The position numbers and the translations under genes were made by a program. This document shows positions 14,165 to 22,799 of a stretch of DNA of 38,720 nt, in pieces (the stretch's first letter is position 1; each line of letters starts with the position of its first letter). The notes under the pieces are model-generated. The model searched no databases. It saw only the letters and a program-made list of their open reading frames with translations, and had not been told where the DNA came from. Source of the stretch: Bacteroidales bacterium (GTDB taxonomy: Bacteria > Bacteroidota > Bacteroidia > Bacteroidales > WCHB1-69); contig JAGCVQ010000023.1 of NCBI GenBank assembly GCA_017962275.1, positions 1 to 38,720 of the forward strand, given 5' to 3'.

Positions 14165-15506
14165 ACTTGCCCGTTAGATCGTGATACTTTCGGCGGGCGG
14201 TAATGTAGGTGATTTGCCTGTCAGTGATGGCGTTGCGGGCCTGCAGTAAGTGTGCGTTGGCCTCTAAAACATCGGTTATGGTGTTCATGCCGGCCTTATA
14301 GTTCAATTCGGCAAGACGGTAGTTTTCCTCCGCCATGTCGAGTGCGGCGGAATCCGACCGCAGCAACGACTTCGCCTCTACCATCAAATTGTAAGCCTGC
14401 ATTTCCTGAAGTTGCATCTTTTCGCCCAACTCCTTTTGCTGAAGTTCAGCCTCTCGGATTTTCCATTCGTGTTCCTTCATTTTGTGGGATGTCTCCCACC
14501 ACTGGGTGAGCGGCACCGAGACCCGCGCAAAGAGCAATGTGTTGAACTTGGCCTTGTCCATGATGTTCCCGTAAGTGGCCATCACGCCGACACCGGCCTG
14601 CGGCAAAGCTTCGCCCACCGACATCTTCTTGTACAGTCGTTCCGCCTCTACTTGCAGTTCAAGAAGACGCTTCTCGGGACGGGAGAAAGCACCTTCCTCC
14701 AACCAGGCAGATTCCCCGGCTTGGTCGAGTTTCCTCTCCAGCAAGAGACCGTCCTCAGGATAGGAAATCCCTATTTGATGACACAGCAGATGCGAAGCGA
14801 GGAGGATGCCGTTCTCTAATTGCATCTCTTTGGATTTTAATTCATTGCGTTTCAAGGCAACAAGCAGTTTATCGCTGCGGGTAATGAGGCCTGCTGCCAA
14901 TGCTTTATCCACGACACGGTCGAGGGAGTCGATCAACGCCAAGGCCGCCGCCACTGTAGCCACCTTCTCTTGCAGTCCCACCACCAGAAAGTAAGAGGCT
15001 TCCACCTCCTCCAAGACATCTCGTTCCGTCACCTCAGCCTTCAGTTCCGCCGCTTCAACGCCCACCTTGGCCAGTCGGTTGCCATTCACGATGCGACCAC
15101 CTGCAAACAGCGGCATCATCGCCATCGCATTGACTCCATGCCCCTTCTTCAATGCGGTCACTTCGGTCGGCACATCCCCTCCGACCTCCGGATCATTCAA
15201 GGCCTGTATCACCGAAGCCACAAACTCGCCGAAATCCCCCTTGTCATAGAGATCGTCCACATTGTACTCGATGAGCGGGCGCATGGCATAATAAGCGTTG
15301 TAACCCAGCGAAACCTGCGGGAAGAACTTGGTGAAGACCTGCGCCTTCACCTCACGAGCCCTCTCGATTTCATACAGGCTGTATTGGTATTGTGCATTGT
15401 TGGTCCGCGCCAAAGCGAGACATGAATCCAAGGTCAACATTCCGCCCTGCGCCGAAGCCGCAAACACCAAAGCCGTCAACAAAACACTTATTACAGATCT
15501 TTTCAT
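14163..15506 (-). CDS. TolC family outer-membrane efflux protein
   Basis: Outer-membrane channel of a tripartite pump, 447 residues. Signal peptide MKRSVISVLLTALVFAASAQ, then LDSCLALARTNNAQYQYSLYEIERAREV, typical of TolC-family entries. Two long alpha-helical repeats make up most of the protein, and the C-terminal helical motif AELNYKAGMNTITDVLEANAHLL (about 400-422, in two parts) matches the second repeat. It is third in the operon, 27 bp after the RND gene. It probably trimerises and docks on the adaptor encoded at 18735. Confidence 0.9.
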   Translation of the reverse strand: MKRSVISVLLTALVFAASAQGGMLTLDSCLALARTNNAQYQYSLYEIERAREVKAQVFTKFFPQVSLGYNAYYAMRPLIEYNVDDLYDKGDFGEFVASVIQALNDPEVGGDVPTEVTALKKGHGVNAMAMMPLFAGGRIVNGNRLAKVGVEAAELKAEVTERDVLEEVEASYFLVVGLQEKVATVAAALALIDSLDRVVDKALAAGLITRSDKLLVALKRNELKSKEMQLENGILLASHLLCHQIGISYPEDGLLLERKLDQAGESAWLEEGAFSRPEKRLLELQVEAERLYKKMSVGEALPQAGVGVMATYGNIMDKAKFNTLLFARVSVPLTQWWETSHKMKEHEWKIREAELQQKELGEKMQLQEMQAYNLMVEAKSLLRSDSAALDMAEENYRLAELNYKAGMNTITDVLEANAHLLQARNAITDRQITYITARRKYHDLTGK

Positions 15507-15533
15507 CTCTTTATCCTTTATCTAATTATCGCC

Positions 15534-18500
15534 TCATTTCCCCTGCACGTTCCTGCTCACATTCCTTGCATCCCTGTTATCCAACCGTTTGAGGAAACGT
15601 TTGTTGATTACATTGCGTCTCCGTTTGTCTCGTTCCCCCGCATCGAAAGCGAGGCAGTAGGCCACCGGCAGCACCGTCACCACCAACGGGAAGGTGAGAA
15701 TGGTGCCGAAGCAGATCACCACGCCCATCGGTTCCCAAAGGAGCGTTTTGGCGATGATCATCGGGACAACGCCGAGCGCGGTCGTGGCGGAAGTGAGGAA
15801 GATAGGACGCATACGCCGCAGTCCTGTCTCGTAGGCGGCTTCCTGCACCGAGATGTTGCCTTTCGCCAGCAGTTCCCCTGCGTGGTCGTACATGATAATC
15901 GCATTCCGCACGATGATGCCGATTAAGGAGATGATACCCAACATGGCGGTCACCGACAGATCCTGTCCGAATAGCCACAACCCGAAGGAGGCACCGAAGA
16001 TACACAGCACCGACACCGAAATCGAAAGAAACGAAATGCCGATTTTCCCATAATGGATGATGAGCACGATGAACATGACCACGACAGCCGCGATGATGGC
16101 GTTGATCAGCGACGGCATGGTCTCCTTCGTGACGGCCATGGAACCGCCCTCCTCGATATTGACATTCTCCGGAAGATCGAGGGTTTCAATATATTTGTTA
16201 ATTTTCTTGAACTGGTTGAGTTGGCCGGCACTGGGCATCACATCCGCCATCACCGTGATGCAGCGTCTGCCGTTGCGGTGGGTGAGGTTGTTGTGACCGA
16301 AGGCGGGGCGCAGTGTGGCCACTTGCCGCAACGGCACCCAAACGCCAGGATGGGCAGTAGGCACCAACAAATCGCCAAGTTGCTCATAATCAATATTGTG
16401 AACTCCTTCGGTATAGATTTTCGTCGGCAGGTTATAATCGTTTTCCCAAAGTGATACCATATCACTTCCCGACAGGGCACCAGCCAGATAGACCGATAGT
16501 TGCGCTTGGGTCACCCCTAACCGGTTGGCCTCCTCCACATTCAAATCCACCTGCACAATTTCCTCGGTTTCGTCATAGTCTGAACGCACGAAACAGAGAT
16601 CCGGGTCCTGTTTCATGAAAGCGACGAGAGAATCTCCCAACGACTCAATCTGACCATAACTGTCGCCGAAGATGTAATACTCCACCGGAGCATTTACCAC
16701 CTGATAGTCCATCTGTTTGAAACGAATCTGTGCCTGCGGGAAATGGTTCTCATAGCGGCGCGGATACTCGTTCATCATCGCCTTGGTGTCTTTTTCCGAA
16801 TTGGTAAGCACGATAAACTGGGCGTATGCATCGGTGGGCACGGCCATCGGCGCGTAAGTCATGTGGAAACGCGGAGATGCCATGCCGAGGAAAGCGGTCA
16901 CGGAACGCACCCGCGGGTCGGCCTGCAAAATCCTCGTCAGCGAATCAGCGACGGCTGCCGTCTCCGTCAAAGAGCTGCCGGTTGCGAGATGGATCTCCAC
17001 AGCGAAACTGTCGCGCTCGGCTTTGGGAAGCATCTGCACTCTGACTTGCGTGAAGATGAAAACACCCAGCAACACGAACAGCAAGGCAGTCGCAATGGTG
17101 GCTGTTTTGTGGCGAAAACAGAGGTCGAGCAAACGTTTGTAGCCCCGTTGCAGCGCATCAAAGAATGCACTTTGGATTTTTTCTAAACGGGACCGATGCT
17201 CCGAGAGGGAGCGTTTAATGACCTTGGCCGACAAGAAAGGAATCACCAAGATGGCGTACAGGAAGCTGCACGACAAGGCGATGAAGATGGTCCAAGGGAA
17301 GAGTTTCACGAAATCCCCCATATTCGTACCATTCAACAGTTTCAACATGGGGAAAAACATGAACGACACGGAGCAGGTGGCGATGAGCATGGAGGTCATG
17401 AGGCTCCGGGTGGAGACCGCCGCCGAGTACCAACGCGAGTAGCCCGCATTCAACAAATCCGAATAGCCGTCAATCACCACTACGGAATCGTCCACAATCA
17501 TGCCGAGCACCACAATCAAGGCTGCCAGTGTCACCGTATTCAATTCAATACCAATCAAATACATTATCGCCCAAGTAGCCGCTATACATACCGGAACCGA
17601 GGTAGAAGAGACCAATGCTGTGCGAAGCGGGAAGAGGAAGAGCATCACCAAAACCACGATGAGAACTGCCTCCACGAGATCTTTCAGGAAAGAGAGCACG
17701 GACTTGTTGACGACCACTGGCAGGTCGGTAATGCGATGCACCCGGATATCTGGCGGGGCTGTCATCAAAAACGCGTCAATGACCTTGTTGACTTCTTTGC
17801 CGAAAGAGACGATGTTGTTGCCGGGGCGCATCTCCATGGAGAACATAAGGCAATGGTTGCCCGCAACTGAAGTGTCAGAATAGAGAATGTACTTCGAATC
17901 CTCCTGATAACGGCGTTCCAACCGCGCAACGTCGCGCAACCGAACCACCTGCCCCGTCGCAGGTTCGGAAAAGACGATAAGCTCCGAAAGCTCGTAGATG
18001 TCACTGTAGGGCACATTGACGTGGATAATCGCAGTTCCGTCATCATTGTCGGCAGTACCTGTGATGGTACGCAAGCTGTGAGCGGCCAGTTCGGCGGTGA
18101 TCATGGAGGGCGACACGGCATACTGCGTCATGCGCATGGGGTCCATATAGATGGCGATTTCCTCTTTCTGTTCGCCCACGATTTTGATATTGCCCATGGT
18201 GGTGATGGTACGGAGACGGTCGGCCAGCCGGTCGGCAAATTCGCGCAGTTCCCGCGACGACCGCTGGTCGCTCTCGATAGCCAAGAGCAGCGAGGAGGCG
18301 TTCCCGAAATCATCGAGCACAGCCGTGGCCAGCACCCCCTGCGGAAGGTCGGTCTGTCGGAACAGCACCAACCCCTGCCGTATTCGCGACCACGTCATCT
18401 TCGCGTCCTTGACATCCGGCACCAAAGTGACGAAAACAACCAACATGCCGTCTTTAGAGTAGGAATAGGTCTTTTTCTTGTTGACATCCCCGAAAGTGAA

Positions 18501-18725
18501 CAGATACTGCTCCACTGGTTTTGCCACCCGCTCCTCAATCTCCTCGGCAGTTGCGCCAGGATAGACCACCGCAACCACTCCTTGCCGGATGACCACATCC
18601 GGGAACTCGTTTTTGTTGAGCTGCGGCAACGCAATAAAACCGAAAATCACAATGACGGACATAAAGAAGAACACCAGATTGTTGTTCCTCATGGCCGCTT
18701 CCACTATGTTTCTCTTCTTCGCCAT
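15534..18725 (-). CDS. RND efflux transporter permease (AcrB-like)
   Basis: Inner-membrane proton-driven pump of 1,063 residues, the standard RND length, with the expected duplicated layout: membrane segment, two large periplasmic loops and twelve membrane spans. The proton-relay aspartates of TM4 are present in GMIVDDSVVVID (near 410). In TM10 the position of the AcrB lysine 940 is an arginine (IIVRNAIIMYD, near 940), a variant found in other RND subfamilies. Substrate range cannot be predicted. It starts 9 bp after the adaptor stop codon with a purine-rich gaggga before the ATG. Confidence 0.95.
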   Translation of the reverse strand: MAKKRNIVEAAMRNNNLVFFFMSVIVIFGFIALPQLNKNEFPDVVIRQGVVAVVYPGATAEEIEERVAKPVEQYLFTFGDVNKKKTYSYSKDGMLVVFVTLVPDVKDAKMTWSRIRQGLVLFRQTDLPQGVLATAVLDDFGNASSLLLAIESDQRSSRELREFADRLADRLRTITTMGNIKIVGEQKEEIAIYMDPMRMTQYAVSPSMITAELAAHSLRTITGTADNDDGTAIIHVNVPYSDIYELSELIVFSEPATGQVVRLRDVARLERRYQEDSKYILYSDTSVAGNHCLMFSMEMRPGNNIVSFGKEVNKVIDAFLMTAPPDIRVHRITDLPVVVNKSVLSFLKDLVEAVLIVVLVMLFLFPLRTALVSSTSVPVCIAATWAIMYLIGIELNTVTLAALIVVLGMIVDDSVVVIDGYSDLLNAGYSRWYSAAVSTRSLMTSMLIATCSVSFMFFPMLKLLNGTNMGDFVKLFPWTIFIALSCSFLYAILVIPFLSAKVIKRSLSEHRSRLEKIQSAFFDALQRGYKRLLDLCFRHKTATIATALLFVLLGVFIFTQVRVQMLPKAERDSFAVEIHLATGSSLTETAAVADSLTRILQADPRVRSVTAFLGMASPRFHMTYAPMAVPTDAYAQFIVLTNSEKDTKAMMNEYPRRYENHFPQAQIRFKQMDYQVVNAPVEYYIFGDSYGQIESLGDSLVAFMKQDPDLCFVRSDYDETEEIVQVDLNVEEANRLGVTQAQLSVYLAGALSGSDMVSLWENDYNLPTKIYTEGVHNIDYEQLGDLLVPTAHPGVWVPLRQVATLRPAFGHNNLTHRNGRRCITVMADVMPSAGQLNQFKKINKYIETLDLPENVNIEEGGSMAVTKETMPSLINAIIAAVVVMFIVLIIHYGKIGISFLSISVSVLCIFGASFGLWLFGQDLSVTAMLGIISLIGIIVRNAIIMYDHAGELLAKGNISVQEAAYETGLRRMRPIFLTSATTALGVVPMIIAKTLLWEPMGVVICFGTILTFPLVVTVLPVAYCLAFDAGERDKRRRNVINKRFLKRLDNRDARNVSRNVQGK

Positions 18726-18734
18726 ATCCCTCGG

Positions 18735-19778
18735 TTATTGTCTAACGCTGCAAGAGACCTGCGCCCCGTTGTAGAGCTTCTGATAGCCTTCGGTGACGAT
18801 TGTGTCGCCGCATTCCAGTCCGCTCGTCACCAACACGCCGTTCTTGACGAACTCGCTCACTTCGATGTTCTGCCGATAGGATTTCCCATTGCGCAGCACC
18901 CAAACCACCATGCCATCAGACATGGTTTGCACGCACGAGGAGGGAACGACAATGCCTTGTTCCTTGGGTGTCTGGAGCGCAAGGCGTATCTTCACCACCA
19001 TGCCGGGCAGCACATCATTCGTACCCGACGACAGTTTCGCCTTGATGTTGTATGAATGGCCTAACGGATTGGAAAGAAAGGACTTGTCATATACTATAAT
19101 AGAACGTTCTGAATTGTCGAGGGCGGGGATGATGCCGGAAGCTACGGTTCCGATACCAATCTGTCCGATCTCCTTCTCGGGCACGGAAAACTCGACTATC
19201 AAACTGTTCATGTCCACAATATGGCAGACAACATCCATCGGGTTCAATTGCTCGCCGATGATATGATCGCCCATACTGACAACACCATCCTGTGAAGCGT
19301 ATAGTGTACAATCTTTCAAATGTTTCCGTGCGGAGATCTCAGACTGCCGAGCCTTTTCAAGGTCGGTTTCCATCTGCACCCAGCGCACATCGCTGATACC
19401 CTCACCTTCATGAAGCTGCTTCAGTCTCCGATAGCCATCTTCCGCCTGCCGGAGCGTGGCCAAAGCCGCATCGTGGACGCTCTTGGCCGTGGTCTCATCC
19501 ACTTTTGCGATGAGGTCGCCTTTTCGCACCCGTTGCCCGTTGTGCACATAAACGGCTGTCAGCGTGCCACCCAAAGGGAAAGAGAGCGCAACCTGCTTTT
19601 CGCTGCGTACCGCACCTACATAGTTACGATATTCCAGCGCATTGGAATCGCCCACAATCCGGACTTTCACGGAAATCGCCGGGTCGAAATGCTGCGTCTT
19701 GGAGTCCTTTTTGCCACATCCGGCCAACACCAAGACTAACGTGAACAATAACAGAGAAGGGGGAAAAAACTTGCTCAT
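18735..19778 (-). CDS. RND efflux periplasmic adaptor (membrane fusion lipoprotein)
   Basis: 347 residues. A lipoprotein signal peptide ends in LAGC (Cys at about 21). The barrel-sandwich hybrid half is split around a coiled-coil hairpin: GGTLTAVYVHNGQRVRKGDLIAKVD (about 70-94, in two motifs) and YASQDGVVSMGDHIIGEQL (near 157-175), with heptad-rich helices between. A beta-barrel and membrane-proximal domain follow, ending GLECGDTIVTEGYQKLYNGAQV. First gene of the operon; the promoter box is at 19801-19808. No regulator gene is adjacent. Confidence 0.92.
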   Translation of the reverse strand: MSKFFPPSLLLFTLVLVLAGCGKKDSKTQHFDPAISVKVRIVGDSNALEYRNYVGAVRSEKQVALSFPLGGTLTAVYVHNGQRVRKGDLIAKVDETTAKSVHDAALATLRQAEDGYRRLKQLHEGEGISDVRWVQMETDLEKARQSEISARKHLKDCTLYASQDGVVSMGDHIIGEQLNPMDVVCHIVDMNSLIVEFSVPEKEIGQIGIGTVASGIIPALDNSERSIIVYDKSFLSNPLGHSYNIKAKLSSGTNDVLPGMVVKIRLALQTPKEQGIVVPSSCVQTMSDGMVVWVLRNGKSYRQNIEVSEFVKNGVLVTSGLECGDTIVTEGYQKLYNGAQVSCSVRQ

Positions 19779-19800
19779 CGAATAACCAATTTCACGGCTG

Positions 19801-19808
19801 CAAAAATA
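19801..19808 (-). promoter_or_regulatory. -7 box of the efflux operon
   Basis: TATTTTTG on the minus strand, 22 bp before the adaptor ATG. Confidence 0.65.
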
Positions 19809-19899
19809 CTTATTTTTTCTACCGAATCAACCACTATTATTTACCCACAGGGCTACTTCGCCAAACACCTGAGTCCGATCGACGGTTCCCCATTGTCCA

Positions 19900-19922
19900 T
19901 TCCAAAAAAAATGTACTTTTGC
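19900..19922 (+). promoter_or_regulatory. Promoter of cytidylate kinase-like gene
   Basis: TACTTTTG at 19914-19921, with TTG at 19893-19895 as a -33 element (18-bp spacer). The block is one base different from the tRNA-Ser promoter at 3204-3226. Confidence 0.7.
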
Positions 19923-19942
19923 ACCACCTTTCTTAGGTTCCA

Positions 19943-20019
19943 AGTCAAAAGTCAAAAGTCAAAAGTCTCACGTCATACGTCTCAAATCATACGTCTCACG
20001 TCCAAAATCCAAAATCATG
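19943..20019 (+). repeat. Eleven-unit heptad array running into a start codon
   Basis: Eleven 7-bp units in unbroken register: agtcaaa three times, then agtctca, cgtcata, cgtctca, aatcata, cgtctca, cgtccaa, aatccaa and aatcatg. The last three bases of the final unit are the ATG of the cytidylate kinase-like gene. The array fills most of the space between promoter and start codon and would form the transcript leader. Confidence 0.88.
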
Positions 20020-20643
20020 TCCAACTTCGTCATCACCATCAACCGCGAGGCGGGATCCGGCGGCAAAGAGATCGCCGAAAAGCTGGGCGAACTGCTCGGT
20101 GTGAAAGTCTATGGCAAGGAAATCCTCGCCTCCATCCGTGAAAAATACGACCTCTCCGAAGAGGACCTCGAGAAGATCAAAGCGACAAAACCGGGCTGGT
20201 GGGCCGACTTCTGCCGGTTCTACAAGCAGTTCGGCACCACGGTCGCCATCGCTTACGAGTCGTTCGAGGTCGATTCGAAACAGTTGTACCAGGAGGAGGA
20301 GAAAATCCTCAAGGAAATCGCCGCCCAGGAGTCCTGCATCATCGTGGGGCGCACCGGATTCCTCATCTTCAAGGACAATCCCGACGCCATGCGCCTGCTC
20401 ATCATCGCCGACCCTGAATGCCGTGTCAAACGGCTGATGGAGAAGCAGAATGTTGACGAAGCCGGTGCCCGCGAGATCATGGAACGCACCGACAAAGCCC
20501 GCGAGAACTACACGAAATCCTTCGCCGGCACCTCCCGCTACGACGCCCGCAACTACGACATCGTCCTCAACGTGTCGGGTTTCACCACCGACCAGGTGGC
20601 GCAATTCCTCGCCGAAAACGTCCGGAGGAAGTATGACGTATGA
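20017..20643 (+). CDS. Cytidylate kinase-like family protein
   Basis: 208 residues of the Cytidylate_kin2-type P-loop kinase family. ITINREAGSGGKEIAEKLGELLG (6-28, in two motifs) holds the nucleotide loop (EAGSGGKEIA), unlike the GPSGSGKGT of true Cmk. CIIVGRTGFLIF (near 107-118) and LLIIADPECRVKRLMEK (near 128-144) are family landmarks, with an arginine-rich lid to about 180. Members may phosphorylate nucleosides or nucleotides, but the substrate here is not established; the housekeeping cmk is probably elsewhere. The last residues YDV and the TGA stop are encoded by a heptad array, and the start codon closes another one. Confidence 0.88.
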   Translation: MSNFVITINREAGSGGKEIAEKLGELLGVKVYGKEILASIREKYDLSEEDLEKIKATKPGWWADFCRFYKQFGTTVAIAYESFEVDSKQLYQEEEKILKEIAAQESCIIVGRTGFLIFKDNPDAMRLLIIADPECRVKRLMEKQNVDEAGAREIMERTDKARENYTKSFAGTSRYDARNYDIVLNVSGFTTDQVAQFLAENVRRKYDV

Positions 20644-20680
20644 CGTGTGACATCTCACGTCCCACGTCTCACGTCTCACG
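20632..20680 (+). repeat. Heptad array overlapping gene end
   Basis: Seven exact 7-bp units (tatgacg twice, tgtgaca, tctcacg, tcccacg, tctcacg twice). The first two encode the last three residues and supply the TGA stop (20641-20643). The tctcacg unit is a rotation of cgtctca in the upstream array, in the same orientation. Confidence 0.85.
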
Positions 20681-20686
20681 TCAAAC

Positions 20687-20723
20687 AAAACGTCCGGACA
20701 GCTCCCTGCCCGGACGTTTTTTT
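20687..20723. terminator. Bidirectional terminator between convergent genes
   Basis: An 11-bp perfect stem aaaacgtccgg/ccggacgtttt (20687-20697 and 20710-20720) with As on one flank and seven Ts on the other. It serves the kinase-like gene on the plus strand and gcvT on the minus strand. Confidence 0.85.
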
Positions 20724-20748
20724 ATTCAACTACGAAAAACGCAGTCCA

Positions 20749-21843
20749 CTACTCAGCCTTGTAGAACGGCATCTTCACCGTAACGGCCTTCAGCAGGCGG
20801 TTGCGGACTTTGATGAAGATCTCCGTGCCGGATTTCGCGAACTCTTTCTTGATGAGCGCGGTGCCGATGCCATTGTTCACGGACGGACCGAAGGTACCGG
20901 AACGCACTTCGCCGATGACGTTGCCCTCAGCGTCGCACACCTCGTAGCCGTTTCTCGGAATACCGCGGTCAATCAGCTCGAAACCGGCAATTCTGCGGGT
21001 CACGCCGTTGGCCTTCAGGTCTTCCATGAACTTGCGGTCGATGAAGTCCTTGCCATCCACGAATTTGGTGATCCAGCCCAGACCGGCCTCGATCGGGGAG
21101 ATCGTGTCGTCAATTTCGTGACCGTACAGGCAGAATCCCATCTCCAGACGCAGCGTGTCGCGGGCACCCAGACCGATGGGTTTGATGTCGAATTCAGCAC
21201 CAGCCTCGAAGACGGCGTCCCAAATCTTCATGGCGTCCTCGTTCTTGAAGTAGATCTCGCATCCGCCGCTGCCGGTGTAACCCGTGGTGGAGAAGAGGAT
21301 GTTGTCGATACCGGCGAAGGTGATGATCTGGTTGGTGTAGTACTCCATATCCACAACGTTCGCGCTGGTCAGCTTCTGCATGGCCTTGAGTGCCAGAGGA
21401 CCCTGGACGGCCAATTGGGAGATGCTGTCGGAGATGTTCTCGATGTCGGCGCCGAAAGCCTTGTTCTGCTCAACCACCCAAGCCCAGTCTTTGTCGATGT
21501 TGGCGGCGTTCACCACCAGCAGGTAATCCTCGTCGTGGAGGTTATAGACCAGCAGGTCATCCACGATACCGCCCTTGCCGTTCGGGAAGCAGCTGTACTG
21601 CACCTTGCCCGGGAACAGCGCGGCCACATCGTTCGTGGTGATGTGCTGCAGCAACGCCAGAGCCTTGGGGCCTTTCACGGTGAACTCACCCATGTGGGAC
21701 ACGTCGAACACGCCCACCTTGTTGCGCACCTGCAGGTGCTCGTTGGTGATGGTGTCGTACTGAATCGGCATGTAAAAGCCGGCAAATTCTTCCATTTTGG
21801 CGCCCAACGCCTCATGTTTCGCTCTGTAAACGGTTTCTTTCAT
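20749..21843 (-). CDS. gcvT: Aminomethyltransferase, glycine cleavage T protein
   Basis: Transfers the methylene group from aminomethyl-lipoyl GcvH to tetrahydrofolate, releasing ammonia. The 364-residue length is standard. [10 protein letters not shown] (20-29) and [12 protein letters not shown] (43-54) open the folate-binding fold, [10 protein letters not shown] (near 92-101) carries the catalytic aspartate, and [22 protein letters not shown] (near 223-245) is a late signature. No other glycine cleavage genes are in the window, so the system is dispersed. Own promoter at 21887-21894. Confidence 0.96.
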   Translation of the reverse strand: MKETVYRAKHEALGAKMEEFAGFYMPIQYDTITNEHLQVRNKVGVFDVSHMGEFTVKGPKALALLQHITTNDVAALFPGKVQYSCFPNGKGGIVDDLLVYNLHDEDYLLVVNAANIDKDWAWVVEQNKAFGADIENISDSISQLAVQGPLALKAMQKLTSANVVDMEYYTNQIITFAGIDNILFSTTGYTGSGGCEIYFKNEDAMKIWDAVFEAGAEFDIKPIGLGARDTLRLEMGFCLYGHEIDDTISPIEAGLGWITKFVDGKDFIDRKFMEDLKANGVTRRIAGFELIDRGIPRNGYEVCDAEGNVIGEVRSGTFGPSVNNGIGTALIKKEFAKSGTEIFIKVRNRLLKAVTVKMPFYKAE

Positions 21844-21886
21844 ATTGATTGGTTTTCTTTATTGTTTGTGACTAAATTTCAACCCG

Positions 21887-21894
21887 CAAAGATA
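21887..21894 (-). promoter_or_regulatory. -7 box of gcvT
   Basis: TATCTTTG on the minus strand, 43 bp before the gcvT ATG. Confidence 0.65.
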
Positions 21895-21904
21895 CAAAAT
21901 AATT

Positions 21905-21932
21905 GATAATTGAGAATGGATAATGGATAATT
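21905..21932 (+). repeat. Heptad array gataatg upstream of gcvT
   Basis: Four 7-bp units (gataatt, gagaatg, gataatg, gataatt) directly upstream of the gcvT -7 box. The same unit recurs at 24553-24587. Confidence 0.75.
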
Positions 21933-21959
21933 ATTAGACGCGCCTACGAACCCCACTAA

Positions 21960-22008
21960 AACTGCTAACTGCTAACTACTAACTGCTAACTACTAACTGC
22001 TAACTGCT
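21960..22008 (+). repeat. Heptad array aactgct/aactact overlapping trmB end
   Basis: Seven perfect 7-bp units alternating aactgct and aactact. The trmB stop codon (21993-21995) and its last five codons lie inside the array. Confidence 0.9.
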
Positions 22009-22664
22009 AACTTCACGTAATGAATCGTCTTGCCCTCCGCGAGCCACATCTTCTCGTAGAACGTCTGTACCTCGGTGAGCAGCGGATCGGCGCCGCCTGC
22101 GTAAACGTCAGGGACATTTTCCAAGAGTTCCCAACGCTGCTCCTGCGCCGTTTCCAGCAGGTACTCGTATAGGAAGTCGCTGTCGGACTTCAGGTGCAGA
22201 ATGCCGCCGTCAGCGGGCCAAATCTGCCGGTAGTAGTCGTTGACAAAGTGCGGGCCCACCAGCCGTTTGCGCTCCTTCTTGATCTGCGGGTCCGGGAAGG
22301 TCACCCAGATCTCATCGACTTCGCCGGGCGCGAAATACAAACCGATGTGGTCGATCGTGATTCTCAGGAAGGCCACGTTGTCGAGACCCTGCTCGAGCGC
22401 GTCCTTGCAGCCTCGCCACAAACGCGCCCCCTTCCGGTCAACGCCGATGTAGTTGCGATCGGGAAAACGGTTGGCCATCGCCACCGTGTATTCCCCCCTT
22501 CCGCAGCCCAATTCCAGCACGATGGGCCGGTCGTTGTGGAAATAATCCTCCCGCCAGCGCCCCCGCAAGGGAAACTCCTTCCCTATCCGGTCGTATTCCG
22601 TGTGCTGGAAGAGATTCTTAAATGTCGCGTTCTCCGCGAAACGTTCTAATTTGTGCTTGGACAT
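21993..22664 (-). CDS. trmB: tRNA (guanine-N7-)-methyltransferase TrmB
   Basis: Methylates N7 of G46 in tRNA variable loops using SAM. 223 residues. The SAM-binding motif ELGCGRGEYT is near 51-60, YIGVDRKG near 72-79, and the diagnostic WVTFPDPQIKKERKRLV near 120-136, with Gln where many bacteria have Trp after FPDP. An N-terminal basic extension precedes the fold. The C-terminus LAVSS and the TAG stop are encoded by the heptad array, so the natural end of the protein has been overwritten or shaped by the repeat. It follows the MsbA-like gene after 119 bp that consist almost wholly of two arrays. Confidence 0.95.
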   Translation of the reverse strand: MSKHKLERFAENATFKNLFQHTEYDRIGKEFPLRGRWREDYFHNDRPIVLELGCGRGEYTVAMANRFPDRNYIGVDRKGARLWRGCKDALEQGLDNVAFLRITIDHIGLYFAPGEVDEIWVTFPDPQIKKERKRLVGPHFVNDYYRQIWPADGGILHLKSDSDFLYEYLLETAQEQRWELLENVPDVYAGGADPLLTEVQTFYEKMWLAEGKTIHYVKLAVSS

Positions 22665-22670
22665 GATGAT

Positions 22671-22724
22671 GGTTTAAGGTTTATGGTTACACGGTTACAG
22701 GGTTACACGGTTATAGGGTTAGGG
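22671..22724 (+). repeat. Octad array ggttacac upstream of trmB
   Basis: Two 7-bp units (ggtttaa, ggtttat) then five 8-bp units (ggttacac, ggttacag, ggttacac, ggttatag, ggttaggg) start seven bases from the trmB start codon. It is the same unit family as at 36381-36436. Confidence 0.85.
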
Positions 22725-22736
22725 GGAATAACTACA

Positions 22737-22799
22737 AAATACTAACTACTAACTACTAACTACTAACTGCTAACTGCTAACTACTAACTGCTAACTACT
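22737..22799 (+). repeat. Heptad array overlapping MsbA-like gene end
   Basis: Nine 7-bp units (aaatact, then aactact/aactgct) in exact register. The stop codon of the ABC exporter gene (22784-22786) and its last codons lie inside. Same unit family as 21960-22008. Confidence 0.9.

Noticed and set aside
18021-19055. Plus-strand ORF of 344 codons opposite RND and adaptor genes
   Set aside because: It spans the junction of two clear minus-strand genes and has no family pattern; a composition effect.
20647-21906. Plus-strand ORF of 419 codons opposite gcvT
   Set aside because: gcvT is unmistakable on the minus strand; the antisense ORF begins inside a heptad array and terminator.
21960-22799. 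Possible CRISPR arrays
   Set aside because: Units are only 7-8 bp with no spacers and no cas genes nearby; they are contiguous tandem repeats.
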